37,888 nucleotides of DNA from Flavobacteriaceae bacterium (GTDB lineage Bacteria > Bacteroidota > Bacteroidia > Flavobacteriales > Flavobacteriaceae), in assembly GCA_009886625.1 (NCBI GenBank), contig QXZA01000016.1, forward strand, positions 1 through 37,888, written 5' to 3'. The notes under the pieces were generated by a model. The model made no database searches and was not told the origin of the DNA. It saw nothing but the letters and a program-made list of their open reading frames with translations. Made by a program: the position numbers and the translations under genes. Shown one piece after another: positions 8,169 through 17,653 of this stretch (positions within the stretch are counted from its first letter, which is position 1; every line of letters starts with the position of its first letter).

Positions 8169-8959
8169 CTTATTGAAATTTTTACACGTTGTCCTTCGTT
8201 GGAACGAATATTAAAGACTGTCTGATCTTTAAACAATAAATACTGTCCTTTTATTCCCATTAATTTCCCTTCAAATAAGGGCGTTTTACTGAGGTTTAAA
8301 CTGCTTACTTTTTCTGGATATTGCAGTACTGGAAATTGTAATTTTTCAACTGAAAAATCTTTTTCATTTATGTAAGGCTTCAATTCATTTGGTAAACAAT
8401 CTAATGCTTTATTTCGTTCATCCGTCCATTGAATGGGTTCGGCTTGGTGTTGTAACATCTTACGCCAATTAGTCTTGTCAGAAAAATAATTCTTTAGAGC
8501 AACCTCTCCCACTCCAGCCAGATAGCGATTAGGTACTTCTATTAATACCGCCGCCTCATGAGCGCCTTGGTCTATCCATCGGGTGGGCAATTGACTTTTT
8601 CGCGTCACACCCACTTTCAAATGGCTGCTTAATGCCAAATAAACAATATGTGGTTGCAACTGCATTTTTTGTTCGTATTCTAAATCACGATCAGCCTCCC
8701 CTAAATGAGCTTTACTCAACTCAGGACGCATAATCCAGTCTCCTGTTACAGGACTGTCAAAAAAACAAGACTTACAATGACCCTGTCTAAAAATAGGCAA
8801 AGATTGATTGCAGTTTAGGCATTGCGAACCTATATGTGTTATCTGAAGTGTTCTATTTAAACACTGGTTCAAATGAAGAAAACCTTCTTCTGTATTCAAA
8901 AAATAATTGATGGGAGCTGCACGTTCCGTTTGCATTTTTTTTAAGGTACCTTCGAACAT
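8165..8959 (-). CDS. DUF2797 family protein
   Basis: 264 residues, cytoplasmic, no signal peptide. The N-terminal part carries a probable zinc knuckle of two CxxC pairs (C47/C50 and C62/C65), and the middle contains HIVYLALSSHLKVGVTR followed by RWIDQGA, an arrangement resembling the GIY-YIG nuclease fold. Both fit the DUF2797 family, which is common in Bacteroidota and has no assigned reaction that I can state with confidence. The C-terminal 60 residues (YINEKDFSVEKLQ to the end) look like a small beta domain. It is convergent with the rluF-like gene and divergent from the GH3-family gene, with 51 nt between starts. Confidence 0.85.
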   Translation of the reverse strand: MFEGTLKKMQTERAAPINYFLNTEEGFLHLNQCLNRTLQITHIGSQCLNCNQSLPIFRQGHCKSCFFDSPVTGDWIMRPELSKAHLGEADRDLEYEQKMQLQPHIVYLALSSHLKVGVTRKSQLPTRWIDQGAHEAAVLIEVPNRYLAGVGEVALKNYFSDKTNWRKMLQHQAEPIQWTDERNKALDCLPNELKPYINEKDFSVEKLQFPVLQYPEKVSSLNLSKTPLFEGKLMGIKGQYLLFKDQTVFNIRSNEGQRVKISIS

Positions 8960-9010
8960 ATTCTTTATACGACTTAAATATTTTTATCTTCGAAAGGTAA
9001 TAATATTTTT

Positions 9011-10528
9011 ATGCCCATACCCCTGTTCAACTCGATTGCTTCTTGGATTCTAAAAAAAAGAGTTCATCAAATAGAACTCTTTATAAAATACCCACATGAG
9101 GTACAAGAAGAACTATTAAATAATCTTTTGAGTAAAGCTCAACAAACCGAAATGGGAATGCGTTATAACTTTGAAGCAATTAAAAACTATGAGGACTTTA
9201 GAAGTCAAGTTCCATTGAGTAATTACGAGTCTGTTGAATCTCAAATAGAGCGATGCCGTCAGGGAGTTCAAAATATTTTTTGGCCTACCCCAATAAAATG
9301 GTTTGCTAAATCAAGTGGAACAACCAATTCCAAAAGTAAGTTTATCCCCGTAAGTGTTGAATCCTTGGAGGATTGTCATTACAAAGCAGGCAAAGACATG
9401 CTCTCTTTGTATTTTAATAATAATGAAGATTCGCAACTACTTTCTGGTAAATGTTTGCGTCTCGGTGGAAGTAGTGAATTATACAATAACAACAACAGTT
9501 ACTTTGGAGATCTTTCCGCAATCATCATTCAAAACCTTCCTTTTTGGGCTGAATTGAGTAGCACCCCCAGCAATAAAACTTCTTTGATGGGAGAATGGGA
9601 AATCAAAATGAAAGCAATTGTAGAAGAGTCTATCCCTGAAAAAGTAACAAGTTTGGCAGGAGTTCCTTCATGGATGATGGTACTGCTTCAGAATGTACTT
9701 GAAGAAACGGGTCAAAAAAATATTTCTGCAATATGGCCAGATGCGGAAGTATATTTTCATGGTGGTGTAAGCTTTGAACCTTACAGAGAATTGTATAAAA
9801 ATCTTTTCCCAAAGTCTAAGTTCCAATTTTACGAAATCTACAATGCTTCAGAAGGCTTTTTTGCAATTCAAGATCGCAATGATTCGGATGAACTTCTTCT
9901 AATGCTTGATTATGGTATTTTTTATGAATTTATTCCTTTTCAACCAAATAGCAATGTATCAAACGAGAAAGTGATCCCCTTATCAAAAGTTGAATTGGGT
10001 ATAAATTATGCTGTAGTCATCACTACTAATGCTGGATTATGGCGCTATCAAATTGGAGACACTATACGTTTTACTTGTCTTTCTCCTTACCGCATTCAAG
10101 TAACAGGTCGAACAAAACATCATATAAATGCCTTCGGTGAGGAACTCATCATAGACAATGCAGAAAAAGCTCTTGGAAAAGTATGTGCCAAAACAAAAAG
10201 CATTGTATCAAATTATACTGCAGCTCCTATATTTATGGAGGAAGGAACCAAAGGTGCTCACGAATGGATCATAGAATTTGAAAAAGCACCAGAAAGCTTA
10301 ACAGAGTTCAGTACACAATTAGATCTTGCGCTGCAAAACGAAAATTCAGATTATGAAGCCAAGCGTTCCAAAAATATGACTCTTATAAATCTTAAATTAC
10401 ACACTGCTAGAAAGGATTTGTTTTACGACTGGCACAAAAGAAATAAAAAACTAGGTGGACAAAACAAAGTTCCACGTCTCTCAAATTCAAGAACACTTTT
10501 AGAAGAGCTTCTAGAGATGAATCACTAA
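9011..10528 (+). CDS. GH3 auxin-responsive promoter family protein (acyl-adenylate-forming)
   Basis: A 505-residue member of the GH3 family, adenylating enzymes known in plants for joining hormones to amino acids. The ATP-binding loop [19 protein letters not shown] is at about residues 97-115, the conserved [13 protein letters not shown] at about 274-286, and [12 protein letters not shown] at about 344-355, so the adenylation site is complete. Flavobacteria commonly carry one copy, but I know of no established bacterial substrate; an amide or ester ligase acting on a small acid is the most that can be inferred. It has no signal peptide. Its TAA stop overlaps the TAG stop of clpX (shared CTAA). 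Confidence 0.88.
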   Translation: MPIPLFNSIASWILKKRVHQIELFIKYPHEVQEELLNNLLSKAQQTEMGMRYNFEAIKNYEDFRSQVPLSNYESVESQIERCRQGVQNIFWPTPIKWFAKSSGTTNSKSKFIPVSVESLEDCHYKAGKDMLSLYFNNNEDSQLLSGKCLRLGGSSELYNNNNSYFGDLSAIIIQNLPFWAELSSTPSNKTSLMGEWEIKMKAIVEESIPEKVTSLAGVPSWMMVLLQNVLEETGQKNISAIWPDAEVYFHGGVSFEPYRELYKNLFPKSKFQFYEIYNASEGFFAIQDRNDSDELLLMLDYGIFYEFIPFQPNSNVSNEKVIPLSKVELGINYAVVITTNAGLWRYQIGDTIRFTCLSPYRIQVTGRTKHHINAFGEELIIDNAEKALGKVCAKTKSIVSNYTAAPIFMEEGTKGAHEWIIEFEKAPESLTEFSTQLDLALQNENSDYEAKRSKNMTLINLKLHTARKDLFYDWHKRNKKLGGQNKVPRLSNSRTLLEELLEMNH

Positions 10529-11760
10529 GAAACAATTTTAAGTTTCGGAAGCGCTATAGTAGAAAGTTTAGACTCTGCATATTGCTTGGTAACTTTCAAG
10601 CTTTTAACGTCAGATTGTGGGAGTTCAAACATAGCATCATTTAAAATGGCTTCACATAATGAACGTAATCCTCTTGCTCCTAGCTTATACTGTAATGCTT
10701 TTTCTACAATGTAATCTAAAGCTCCAGAAGTGAATTGTAATTCAATTTCATCCATCTCAAAAAGGTGAATATATTGTTTTACTAAAGCATTTTTTGGAAT
10801 CGTCAAAATTTCCCGTAGTGCTCCTTTATCTAAAGGATTCATATAAGTCAATACAGGGAGCCTACCGATAATTTCAGGAATCAAACCAAAGGAACGAATA
10901 TCCCGTGGAGTGATGTATTGCAACATATTCTCTTTGTCAACATTCCGTTGCTCTTGAGCGGTTTTATACCCTATGGCTTGAAGATTTAAACGCTTACTTA
11001 TATGAACATCTATCCCATCAAAAGCTCCACCTGCAATAAAGAGAATGTTTGAGGTATCTACCTCAATAAATTTTTGATCAGGATGTTTTCTTCCTCCTTT
11101 TGGCGGTACATTAACTACTGTTCCTTCCAAAAGTTTCAATAAAGCTTGTTGTACACCTTCTCCAGAAACATCCCTAGTAATGGATGGATTATCTCCTTTA
11201 CGTGCTATTTTATCAATTTCATCGATAAACACTATTCCTTTTTGAGCACGATCCACGTCATAGTTTGCAGCTTGAAGTAATCTTGATAAGATACTTTCAA
11301 CATCTTCTCCAACATAACCAGCTTCTGTCAGAACCGTCGCATCTACAATCGCTAATGGAACATTTAATAGACGAGAAATTGTTTGAGCTAATAGAGTTTT
11401 TCCTGTACCAGTAGGGCCCACAAGGAGCACATTACTTTTTTGGATTTCTACGGCATCACTTTCTTTCTTTGATTCGGTCTGGATCAAACGCTTATAATGA
11501 TTATAAACTGCAACTGAAAGAACTCTTTTAGAAGATTCTTGTCCAATAACATACGTATCCAAAAAAGTTTTGATGTCCTTAGGGGGTTTGAGTTCTATTT
11601 GAACTTCTTCTTTGTTGGATACATCACTTTCTTCATGAACAATTCCATGTGCCTGAATAATACAACGATCACAAATATGTGCGTCCAAACCTGCAATCAG
11701 AAGCTGTGTTTCTGGCTTAGGTCTTCCACAAAACGAACAATTTAAATCTGGTTTACTCAT
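10525..11760 (-). CDS. clpX: ATP-dependent Clp protease ATP-binding subunit ClpX
   Basis: A 411-residue AAA+ unfoldase that recognises, unfolds and feeds substrates to ClpP. The N-terminal zinc-binding domain has CSFCGRP and CDRC cysteine pairs; Walker A GPTGTGKT lies near residue 117 and Walker [10 protein letters not shown] near 178; the C-terminal part carries the [10 protein letters not shown] sensor-2 region. The length is normal. It is the last gene of tig-clpP-clpX, starting 12 nt after the clpP stop. Confidence 0.97.
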   Translation of the reverse strand: MSKPDLNCSFCGRPKPETQLLIAGLDAHICDRCIIQAHGIVHEESDVSNKEEVQIELKPPKDIKTFLDTYVIGQESSKRVLSVAVYNHYKRLIQTESKKESDAVEIQKSNVLLVGPTGTGKTLLAQTISRLLNVPLAIVDATVLTEAGYVGEDVESILSRLLQAANYDVDRAQKGIVFIDEIDKIARKGDNPSITRDVSGEGVQQALLKLLEGTVVNVPPKGGRKHPDQKFIEVDTSNILFIAGGAFDGIDVHISKRLNLQAIGYKTAQEQRNVDKENMLQYITPRDIRSFGLIPEIIGRLPVLTYMNPLDKGALREILTIPKNALVKQYIHLFEMDEIELQFTSGALDYIVEKALQYKLGARGLRSLCEAILNDAMFELPQSDVKSLKVTKQYAESKLSTIALPKLKIVS

Positions 11761-11772
11761 AGCAAAAGGGTA

Positions 11773-12438
11773 TTATTTTGAGGAATTTTGCAATACTTCA
11801 TCAACCATCCCATAGGTCTTTGCTTCTTCAGCTTTCATCCAGTAATCACGATCACTGTCATGAGTCACCTTCTCCATATTCTGTCCAGAATGTTTAGAAA
11901 TGATTTGATATAATTCATCCTTGAGTTTTAAAATCTCTCGGGTAGTAATTTCGATATCAGAAGCTTGACCTTGTGCTCCACCCAGAGGTTGGTGGATCAT
12001 CACTCTAGCATGAGGTAAAGCAGAACGTTTTCCTTCATGACCTGCACATAAAAGCACTGCGCCCATAGAAGCAGCTATTCCTGTACAGATTGTAGCTACA
12101 TTAGGACTGATAAATTGCATGGTGTCATAAATACCTAAACCAGCATATACACTCCCTCCTGGTGAGTTAATATACATTTGAATATCTCGATTGGCATCGG
12201 TGCTTTGTAAAAACAATAACTGCGCCTGGATGATATTCGCTACATTATCGTCAATCCCTGTTCCTAAAAACATGATACGATCCATCATCAATCTTGAAAA
12301 AACATCCATTTGAGCAACATTCATTTGGCGCTCTTCAATGATGTAAGGCGTCATACTACTTACAATTTGATCATAATACATCGAATTAACACCGTGATGT
12401 TGAGTTGCATATTTTTTAAATTCTTTTCCGTAATCCAT
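11773..12438 (-). CDS. clpP: ATP-dependent Clp protease proteolytic subunit ClpP
   Basis: A 221-residue serine peptidase that forms the tetradecameric chamber of ClpXP. The active-site serine is in GIAASMGAVLL (about residue 122) and the histidine in MIHQPLGG (about 147); INSPGGSVYAG is the oxyanion-site strand. I start it at ATG 12438 (MDYGKEFKKY). A longer open frame to 12507 exists but would overlap the end of tig and adds a stretch with no family match. The gap to tig is 31 nt and to clpX 12 nt, supporting one operon. Confidence 0.96.
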   Translation of the reverse strand: MDYGKEFKKYATQHHGVNSMYYDQIVSSMTPYIIEERQMNVAQMDVFSRLMMDRIMFLGTGIDDNVANIIQAQLLFLQSTDANRDIQMYINSPGGSVYAGLGIYDTMQFISPNVATICTGIAASMGAVLLCAGHEGKRSALPHARVMIHQPLGGAQGQASDIEITTREILKLKDELYQIISKHSGQNMEKVTHDSDRDYWMKAEEAKTYGMVDEVLQNSSK

Positions 12439-12469
12439 GTTTTTATTTTTATTAAAAATAATTAAAATA

Positions 12470-13801
12470 TTAAGCTTTGCCATAAGCTTCTTTGATAAAG
12501 GCATCAAAGCCTACTTTTTTAATTTTTAAAGGCGCGTTTTCTTTAAAGAAAGTGAGCATTTTGTTACTCATTAATTGTTCAGAAATTCTTCTAGTTTCCT
12601 CCTGATTTGAGAGAACATTTGATACAATTCCTTCAATTTGTGTAGGATCGGCTTGTTGGCCGTATTGCATCATCTGATTTTGAACCAAAGAAGTAGTAAA
12701 CTCTTTTAACTCGTCAAAAGTCATGTCAAGCTTGTGCTCTTCGATAAGCTTGCCTTCGATCAATTGATAACGAATTCCTTTTTCAGATTTATCAAATTCC
12801 TCAACAGCAGCTTCTGAGGTCATTGGTTCTTTTCCAGCAGTTTGCATCCATCTTTTTAGAAAATCTGAAGGCAAATCAAACTTAGTTTTTTCCACTAAAT
12901 ACTCGGTAATATCGTTTAACAGTTTTTGATCTGCTTGAGGTTCAAATTGTTTTTGTAAACCTTCTTTGATTTTATCTTTTAAATCAGCTTCAGAGGTTAC
13001 TGTACTTGGAGCATACAACTTATCAAACAACTCTTGGTTTAATTCTGCAGGAATACGTTCGTTAATTTCTTTGATCTCAACAGTGAGCTCTGCCGTACTT
13101 ATTGCTTTAAGTTGATCATCATCTACAGCAAGTAATTGTTTTGCTTTGGCTTCGTCAGAAAAAAGTCCCTTTCCTAACAAAGTAACAACGTCGCCTGAAG
13201 TTGCTTCCTTAAGGGCAGAAACAGCTTTCTTCGCTTTGATGTCCTCAAGAGTAAATGTACCCATTTTTTCAAGCTCAAGTGCTTCATTTCTGAATTGAAC
13301 AGTAATTTCAAATCCTTTGGCTGGATTCTTTTGAGAAACTAATTTTCCATATTGCTTTCTAACATAGTCCAACTGCTCGGTGAGCATTTTGGCATCAGGT
13401 TCGATTTCATAACGTATTACTTTTTTTAGTATGTCTAATTTCACATCAAATTTGGGCGCAAGACCTAATTCAAATTCAAAGTCAATACTATCAGCAGACC
13501 AGTCTAATTCTTGTTCTGGAGCTTTTGGAAGTGGATTTCCTAAAAGGTTTAACTTTTCCTCTTTAATAAAATTATCCAATTGTTCACGAAGAATTTTATT
13601 GACCTCATCAGCAGTAACAGCTTGCTCATATTGCTTTTTGATCATACCCATTGGAACATGTCCTTTTCTAAATCCAGGTATGTTAGCTGTTTTCCTGTAA
13701 CTTGTCAAAACTTCAGTCACTTTCTCTTGAAAGTCAGAGCGTTCTAAGTTGATGTTAATTGTTGCGTTTAGGGCGTCTAAATCAGTTCTGCTGATGTTCA
13801 T
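12470..13801 (-). CDS. tig: Trigger factor (ribosome-associated chaperone)
   Basis: A 443-residue ribosome-bound chaperone that meets nascent chains at the exit tunnel. The ribosome-binding signature GFRKGHVP lies at about residues 45-52 of the N-terminal domain. The middle, PPIase-like domain is divergent in sequence from the E. coli form, as is common in Bacteroidota, so prolyl isomerase activity should not be assumed. The C-terminal domain is charged and helical. I chose ATG 13801 (MNISRTDLDALN); the open frame extends 11 codons further but crosses the probable -7 box. First gene of tig-clpP-clpX. Confidence 0.94.
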   Translation of the reverse strand: MNISRTDLDALNATININLERSDFQEKVTEVLTSYRKTANIPGFRKGHVPMGMIKKQYEQAVTADEVNKILREQLDNFIKEEKLNLLGNPLPKAPEQELDWSADSIDFEFELGLAPKFDVKLDILKKVIRYEIEPDAKMLTEQLDYVRKQYGKLVSQKNPAKGFEITVQFRNEALELEKMGTFTLEDIKAKKAVSALKEATSGDVVTLLGKGLFSDEAKAKQLLAVDDDQLKAISTAELTVEIKEINERIPAELNQELFDKLYAPSTVTSEADLKDKIKEGLQKQFEPQADQKLLNDITEYLVEKTKFDLPSDFLKRWMQTAGKEPMTSEAAVEEFDKSEKGIRYQLIEGKLIEEHKLDMTFDELKEFTTSLVQNQMMQYGQQADPTQIEGIVSNVLSNQEETRRISEQLMSNKMLTFFKENAPLKIKKVGFDAFIKEAYGKA

Positions 13802-13823
13802 TTTTTGATAAAATTTTAGTGCG

Positions 13824-13854
13824 CAAAAATACACTTTTTTATTGCTATCACCAA
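13824..13854 (-). promoter_or_regulatory. Promoter of the tig-clpP-clpX operon
   Basis: On the minus strand TATTTTTG (13831-13824) fits the TAnnTTTG -7 box and a TTGG (-33-like, 13854-13851) lies about 19-20 nt upstream of it. The -7 box ends 22 nt before the tig ATG. This is one of the few promoters here with both elements at the expected spacing. Confidence 0.55.
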
Positions 13855-13971
13855 CTTTTACGACTGCTTACATAGGGTTTAAGTTAATCAAAACATTCCA
13901 TAGCGTGAAAAACATCTTTGAAGAAGTAACAAATATTATAAATCCCTTCTTTCATAAAAGAAAAATAAATT

Positions 13972-13979
13972 ATATTTGC
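13972..13979 (+). promoter_or_regulatory. -7 box of the rpsP-rimM operon
   Basis: TATATTTG matches TAnnTTTG exactly, 51 nt before the rpsP ATG. A TTTC rather than TTTG is present near the -33 position. Transcription should begin a few bases after 13979, which leaves a leader of about 45 nt with a strong hairpin. Confidence 0.6.
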
Positions 13980-13981
13980 AG

Positions 13982-14015
13982 CCCGGAATTAATAATCCGA
14001 GGATCGGGAATCCTC
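13982..14015 (+). promoter_or_regulatory. Structured rpsP leader: hairpin with possible pseudoknot
   Basis: GAGGAT (13999-14004) pairs perfectly with ATCCTC (14010-14015) around the five-base loop CGGGA. The loop bases CGGG (14005-14008) are also complementary to CCCG (13982-13985) upstream, so an H-type pseudoknot could form. This lies 15 nt before the rpsP start, a place where ribosomal protein genes often carry autoregulatory leaders. Caveat: the upstream CCCG is only 2-6 nt past the -7 box, so some of it may not be transcribed. Confidence 0.45.
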
Positions 14016-14030
14016 ACAAATTAATATGTT

Positions 14031-14666
14031 ATGCCAGTAAAAATTAGACTACAAAGACACGGTAAAAAAGGAAAACCCTTCTATTGGGTAGTTGCCGCAG
14101 ATGCACGAGCAAAAAGAGATGGACGCTATCTTGAAAAACTCGGAACATACAATCCAAACTCTAATCCAGCAACAGTCGATCTTAATATAGACCATGCAGT
14201 TTCTTGGTTAGAAAAAGGAGCTCAACCCACAGATACAGCACGTACGCTTTTATCCTATAAAGGGATTATGTTAAAGCATCACTTAAATGGAGGAGTTAGA
14301 AAAGGTGCTTTAACCCAAGAGCAAGCAGATACTAAATTTGCTGCTTGGTTAGAAGAAAAAGAAACTAAAATTCAAGCTAAAAAAGATGGTTTAACACAAG
14401 CTGAATCAGATGCTAGAGCAAAACGACTTGCTGATGAAAAAGCTGTTAGCGATAAGCGTTTAGCCGATGCTGCTGCTGCTGAAGCAGAATTAGAAGCCGC
14501 TGAAGCCGCTGCCGAAGCAGAAGCTACTGAAGCAACAAAGGCTGTAGAAGAAGCACCTGCTGAAGAAACAACCGAGGCGGTTGTAGAAGAAGCACCTGCT
14601 GCTGAAGCAACTGAAGAAGAGGCTGCTCCTGAGGCTAATGAAGCGTCAGAAGAAAAAGAAGGATAA
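14031..14666 (+). CDS. rpsP: 30S ribosomal protein bS16 with long acidic tail
   Basis: The first 80 or so residues are a standard bS16 (MPVKIRLQRHGKKGKPFYWV, then DGRYLEKLGTYNPNS), which stabilises the 5' domain of 16S rRNA. The remaining part, to 211 residues, is an extension rich in alanine and glutamate with some lysine (runs of AEAEA and EEAPA), predicted to be helical at first and then disordered. Bacteroidota bS16 proteins often have such tails; the function of the tail is not known to me. It is followed after 18 nt by rimM, the usual partner gene. The alternating GCT/GAA codons make this stretch repetitive and prone to length change. Confidence 0.96.
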   Translation: MPVKIRLQRHGKKGKPFYWVVAADARAKRDGRYLEKLGTYNPNSNPATVDLNIDHAVSWLEKGAQPTDTARTLLSYKGIMLKHHLNGGVRKGALTQEQADTKFAAWLEEKETKIQAKKDGLTQAESDARAKRLADEKAVSDKRLADAAAAEAELEAAEAAAEAEATEATKAVEEAPAEETTEAVVEEAPAAEATEEEAAPEANEASEEKEG

Positions 14667-14684
14667 CAAACTTTCTTTTCAACG

Positions 14685-15200
14685 ATGAAAAAAGAAGCCT
14701 GTTTTTATTTAGGTACTGTCGTTGGAAAATATAGTTTCAAAGGAGAGGTTCTTGTCAAAATAGATAGTGATACTCCTGAAGAATACCTTACACTGGAATC
14801 AATTTTTGTGGGTCTGCCCTCAGGATTGGTTCCTTTTTTTATTCGTAAATGCAAACTCCACAAATCTTCATTACTCCGCATAGACTTTGAAGAAGTGAAT
14901 GACGAAGCTGCTGCAGATGCACTGCTCAAAAAAGAACTGTATTTACCTCTCACACTTCTCCCAGCATTAGAAGGAAATAAATTCTATTACCACGAAGTCA
15001 TAGGCTTTAACATGCTAGAAGCAGGAAAAAATATTGGAAGCATCAAACTTATTCATGATCAAGGAGCCCAAGCTCTTTTTGAAATTGATCGAGGTGAAAC
15101 AACTGCACTAATCCCTATTCACGATGACTTTATCCAAAAAGTAGATAGAAGTACCAAAACAATTAGTGTTACACTTCCTGAAGGACTTTTAGACCTTTGA
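14685..15200 (+). CDS. rimM: Ribosome maturation factor RimM
   Basis: A 171-residue assembly factor for the head of the 30S subunit. The N-terminal RimM domain begins ACFYLGTVVGKYSFKGEVLVK (the G-K-x-G-E pattern typical of the family), and the C-terminal PRC-barrel ends with EIDRGETTALIPIHDDFIQ and the closing LPEGLLDL. Length and order are normal. It follows rpsP by 18 nt in the same operon. Its stop lies 1 nt from the stop of the convergent TonB receptor gene. Confidence 0.93.
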   Translation: MKKEACFYLGTVVGKYSFKGEVLVKIDSDTPEEYLTLESIFVGLPSGLVPFFIRKCKLHKSSLLRIDFEEVNDEAAADALLKKELYLPLTLLPALEGNKFYYHEVIGFNMLEAGKNIGSIKLIHDQGAQALFEIDRGETTALIPIHDDFIQKVDRSTKTISVTLPEGLLDL

Positions 15201-15201
15201 T

Positions 15202-17562
15202 TTAGAAATACAAAACAAATCCAAAAGAAGGTAAGGGAGTACTATTTCCCTCATTTGTAGAAACAGGAACTAAACTTCTAGGAAGTATAACCTCCCCTGT
15301 CAAATCTCTATTTAAACCATATTCTTCGGGTGCTGGATTAGGCTGCCCTAGAAAGTTTTGAATCTCAAAAAAGAAGTTGAAAGACAGGTCTTTGAAATTC
15401 CACTTTTTATCAATTCTAATATCAGCCAAATTAAAGGCATTGAGTTTTACTTCTCCCAGTCGATCATAATCTAATATGATTTCTGGATAAGCCTCCAAAC
15501 TTGCATCAAGATCTGTGGGCACATATGGATTTTTTCCTGCAAACCTCCATCGTGCACTCACTTCCCAATTTCGTTTTAACTTATAGCCACCCGTAAAGGA
15601 AATTAAGTGACGACTATCCCAAACAGAAGGTCTTGAGACTAGATCTAAGCCAGTAAATTCACTAAAGAAATAAGTGTAAGCAAATACACCATAAAAGTTA
15701 TTTGATAACTTTTGTTGAAATAAAAGTTCTAATCCAGAACTCTGACCTGTTCCATTTGACACAATTTCCTCATTACCAAGCACTTCAAAACCTCCGCCTT
15801 TATTAGCCAAAGAAACTCCATCAACTACTGATACAGGATAGTTTGAATAATTTTTCAAAAAAGCCTCCAATGTAAATCTCGAGGATGGAGTGAAATTGTA
15901 TTCTAAACCAGCCACAAAGTGATCACTTCTCACATAGGAAGCATCTTGATTTACAAAGAGAGAACGTTCGTTTTGAAATCCAAGCATGGTATATGTTGGA
16001 ATTTTAAAATAACGCCCTGCTGTTGCATTCAATTTCCATTGCTGATTTTCTGTAAGTGCATATGAAAATGCAATTCTAGGGGATAGATTGTCAATTAAAT
16101 TAGAACCCGTTGAAAAACTATCTGCATCTGTTCTTAAGCCTAAAGTTAGATCTAGTCGATCATTCAACAGTTTACGGGAACCTTTTACAAACAATCCGTA
16201 TTTCATAAAATCAATAGATGTATTGTAAGCGATATCGTAATAATTAAAAATCGTATTGTTTTGATAACTTGATTGTTGAATATTAAATCCTGAAGACCAT
16301 TTCCATTGATCGGTATAGAAAGTTGTTTGATAACGTAATTTAGTTTCCCATTCAAAAGAATCATTTTGAAAAATTGTTCCTGTTCGGGTGGTATTGTCTT
16401 CATAACGAGAAAAAACATTTTCCAGCCTATTAGTACTTAACGCTGTGGTCATAAAACCTTTTCCGTTTTTATAATTACGTTTCCAAGACAATCCCACTGT
16501 GGTACTTCGTTGGTCAATAATTGGCACTTGATCCAAGGTGGCTTGTTGTTCTGCGTCAAATTCATCAGGAGCTTTAACAGAAAAATCATCTATTGCGCCT
16601 ATTCCTATAAATGTTAATGAATTATAGGCGTCTATTTCATGCTTGATTTTCCACTGGTAATCCCAATAGTCAGGTCGTATTGGAAGTCCTATAAGTTCAA
16701 ATAAGAATTGAAGATAACTACGTCGCACTGAAAACAGGAACGTAGTGTTTGCAGGTCGATCTTTATCTTTCCTGAATAATGGTCCCTCTAGGGTCAATCC
16801 AGCCTCACTGGCTCCAAAACGAAAATTTCCTCCAAATTTGTTTGGATCACCTTCCCTTTGCTTAAAAGCAAGTACCCCCGAAAGAGGGTTGTCGTATTCG
16901 GCACCGAAAGCAGAACTCGAAAGGGTTACATCTCTTACAAAAGAAACATTTATCATTCCAACTGGGCCACCTGCACTCCCTTGGGTGCTAAAGTGATTAA
17001 TGTTTGGAATTTCTATTCCATCCAAATAATAAACCGTCTCATTAGGTGCTCCCCCTCTGATTATAATGTCATTTCTAAATCCTCCAATGGAAGGTGAAAT
17101 TCCGGGCATACTTTGAACCACTTTAGTGATGTCGTTATTTCCTCCAGGGTAGGTTTCAATTTCAACTGCTGAAAAACTTTGAGTAGACAATGGGGTGTCT
17201 CTGCTAGTACGAAAAGGACTTCGTACAATAACCACCTCATCTAGGGTTTCTGTCACTTCCTCTAATTCAAAAAGGATGGGGCGATTTCCTACCGACTTTA
17301 CAATTACATTGTATAAGGTTTCATTTTGGTATCCTAAAAAGCTAGCAACAATGTTGTATGATTGAGAAGGAATATCATTTATTATAAAATACCCTTCATC
17401 ATCGGTAACTACTCCAATTCCAGTTCCTTCTAAAAGAACTGTTGCACCAGGGAGAGGTTGCTGACTTTGAATGTCGAGAATTCTTCCATTTAAACTCCCT
17501 ATGTTCTGACCCAATATAAAAGACGTAAAAAAAATAAAAAAAATTGAGAGAAGTTTGTTCAT
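15202..17562 (-). CDS. TonB-dependent outer membrane receptor (substrate unknown)
   Basis: 786 residues. A signal peptide (about 1-18) leads into a carboxypeptidase-regulatory-like beta sandwich (about 22-105, GSLNGRILDIQSQQPLPGA), then a plug domain (about 125-235, GGFRNDIIIRGGAPNETVYYLDG) and a beta barrel ending in an aromatic residue (GFVLYF) as needed for outer membrane insertion. The plug contains IPNINHFSTQGSAGGPVGM, seen in a broad flavobacterial receptor group without a set substrate. There is no SusD-like partner beside it, so polysaccharide uptake is not indicated. It is divergent from the Rieske lipoprotein gene (91 nt apart). On the minus strand TAAATTTG (17630-17623) fits the -7 consensus, but in very AT-rich DNA. 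Confidence 0.9.
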   Translation of the reverse strand: MNKLLSIFFIFFTSFILGQNIGSLNGRILDIQSQQPLPGATVLLEGTGIGVVTDDEGYFIINDIPSQSYNIVASFLGYQNETLYNVIVKSVGNRPILFELEEVTETLDEVVIVRSPFRTSRDTPLSTQSFSAVEIETYPGGNNDITKVVQSMPGISPSIGGFRNDIIIRGGAPNETVYYLDGIEIPNINHFSTQGSAGGPVGMINVSFVRDVTLSSSAFGAEYDNPLSGVLAFKQREGDPNKFGGNFRFGASEAGLTLEGPLFRKDKDRPANTTFLFSVRRSYLQFLFELIGLPIRPDYWDYQWKIKHEIDAYNSLTFIGIGAIDDFSVKAPDEFDAEQQATLDQVPIIDQRSTTVGLSWKRNYKNGKGFMTTALSTNRLENVFSRYEDNTTRTGTIFQNDSFEWETKLRYQTTFYTDQWKWSSGFNIQQSSYQNNTIFNYYDIAYNTSIDFMKYGLFVKGSRKLLNDRLDLTLGLRTDADSFSTGSNLIDNLSPRIAFSYALTENQQWKLNATAGRYFKIPTYTMLGFQNERSLFVNQDASYVRSDHFVAGLEYNFTPSSRFTLEAFLKNYSNYPVSVVDGVSLANKGGGFEVLGNEEIVSNGTGQSSGLELLFQQKLSNNFYGVFAYTYFFSEFTGLDLVSRPSVWDSRHLISFTGGYKLKRNWEVSARWRFAGKNPYVPTDLDASLEAYPEIILDYDRLGEVKLNAFNLADIRIDKKWNFKDLSFNFFFEIQNFLGQPNPAPEEYGLNRDLTGEVILPRSLVPVSTNEGNSTPLPSFGFVLYF

Positions 17563-17653
17563 TTTTAGATAATGATTTTAGAAATGATAAAATAATTTAA
17601 AAAATAATTGTTTAAATTTTTTCAAATTTAATTAAACATTTTAAATTAGCTCT

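Noticed and set aside
12439-12507. Longer start for clpP
   Set aside because: It overlaps the tig coding end and adds residues not seen in ClpP; ATG 12438 is the normal start.
13802-13834. Longer start for tig
   Set aside because: The extra 11 codons cover the probable promoter -7 box and do not resemble trigger factor.
13842-14024. 60-codon plus-strand frame before rpsP
   Set aside because: It spans the rpsP promoter and leader hairpin and has no protein-like features.
14460-14660. Low-complexity GCT/GAA stretch as a possible frameshift or assembly error in rpsP
   Set aside because: The frame stays open to a stop 18 nt before rimM and similar tails are common in Bacteroidota bS16.
16745-17097. 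Plus-strand frames inside the first TonB receptor
   Set aside because: They lie within a well-supported minus-strand gene and show no domain or start signal.
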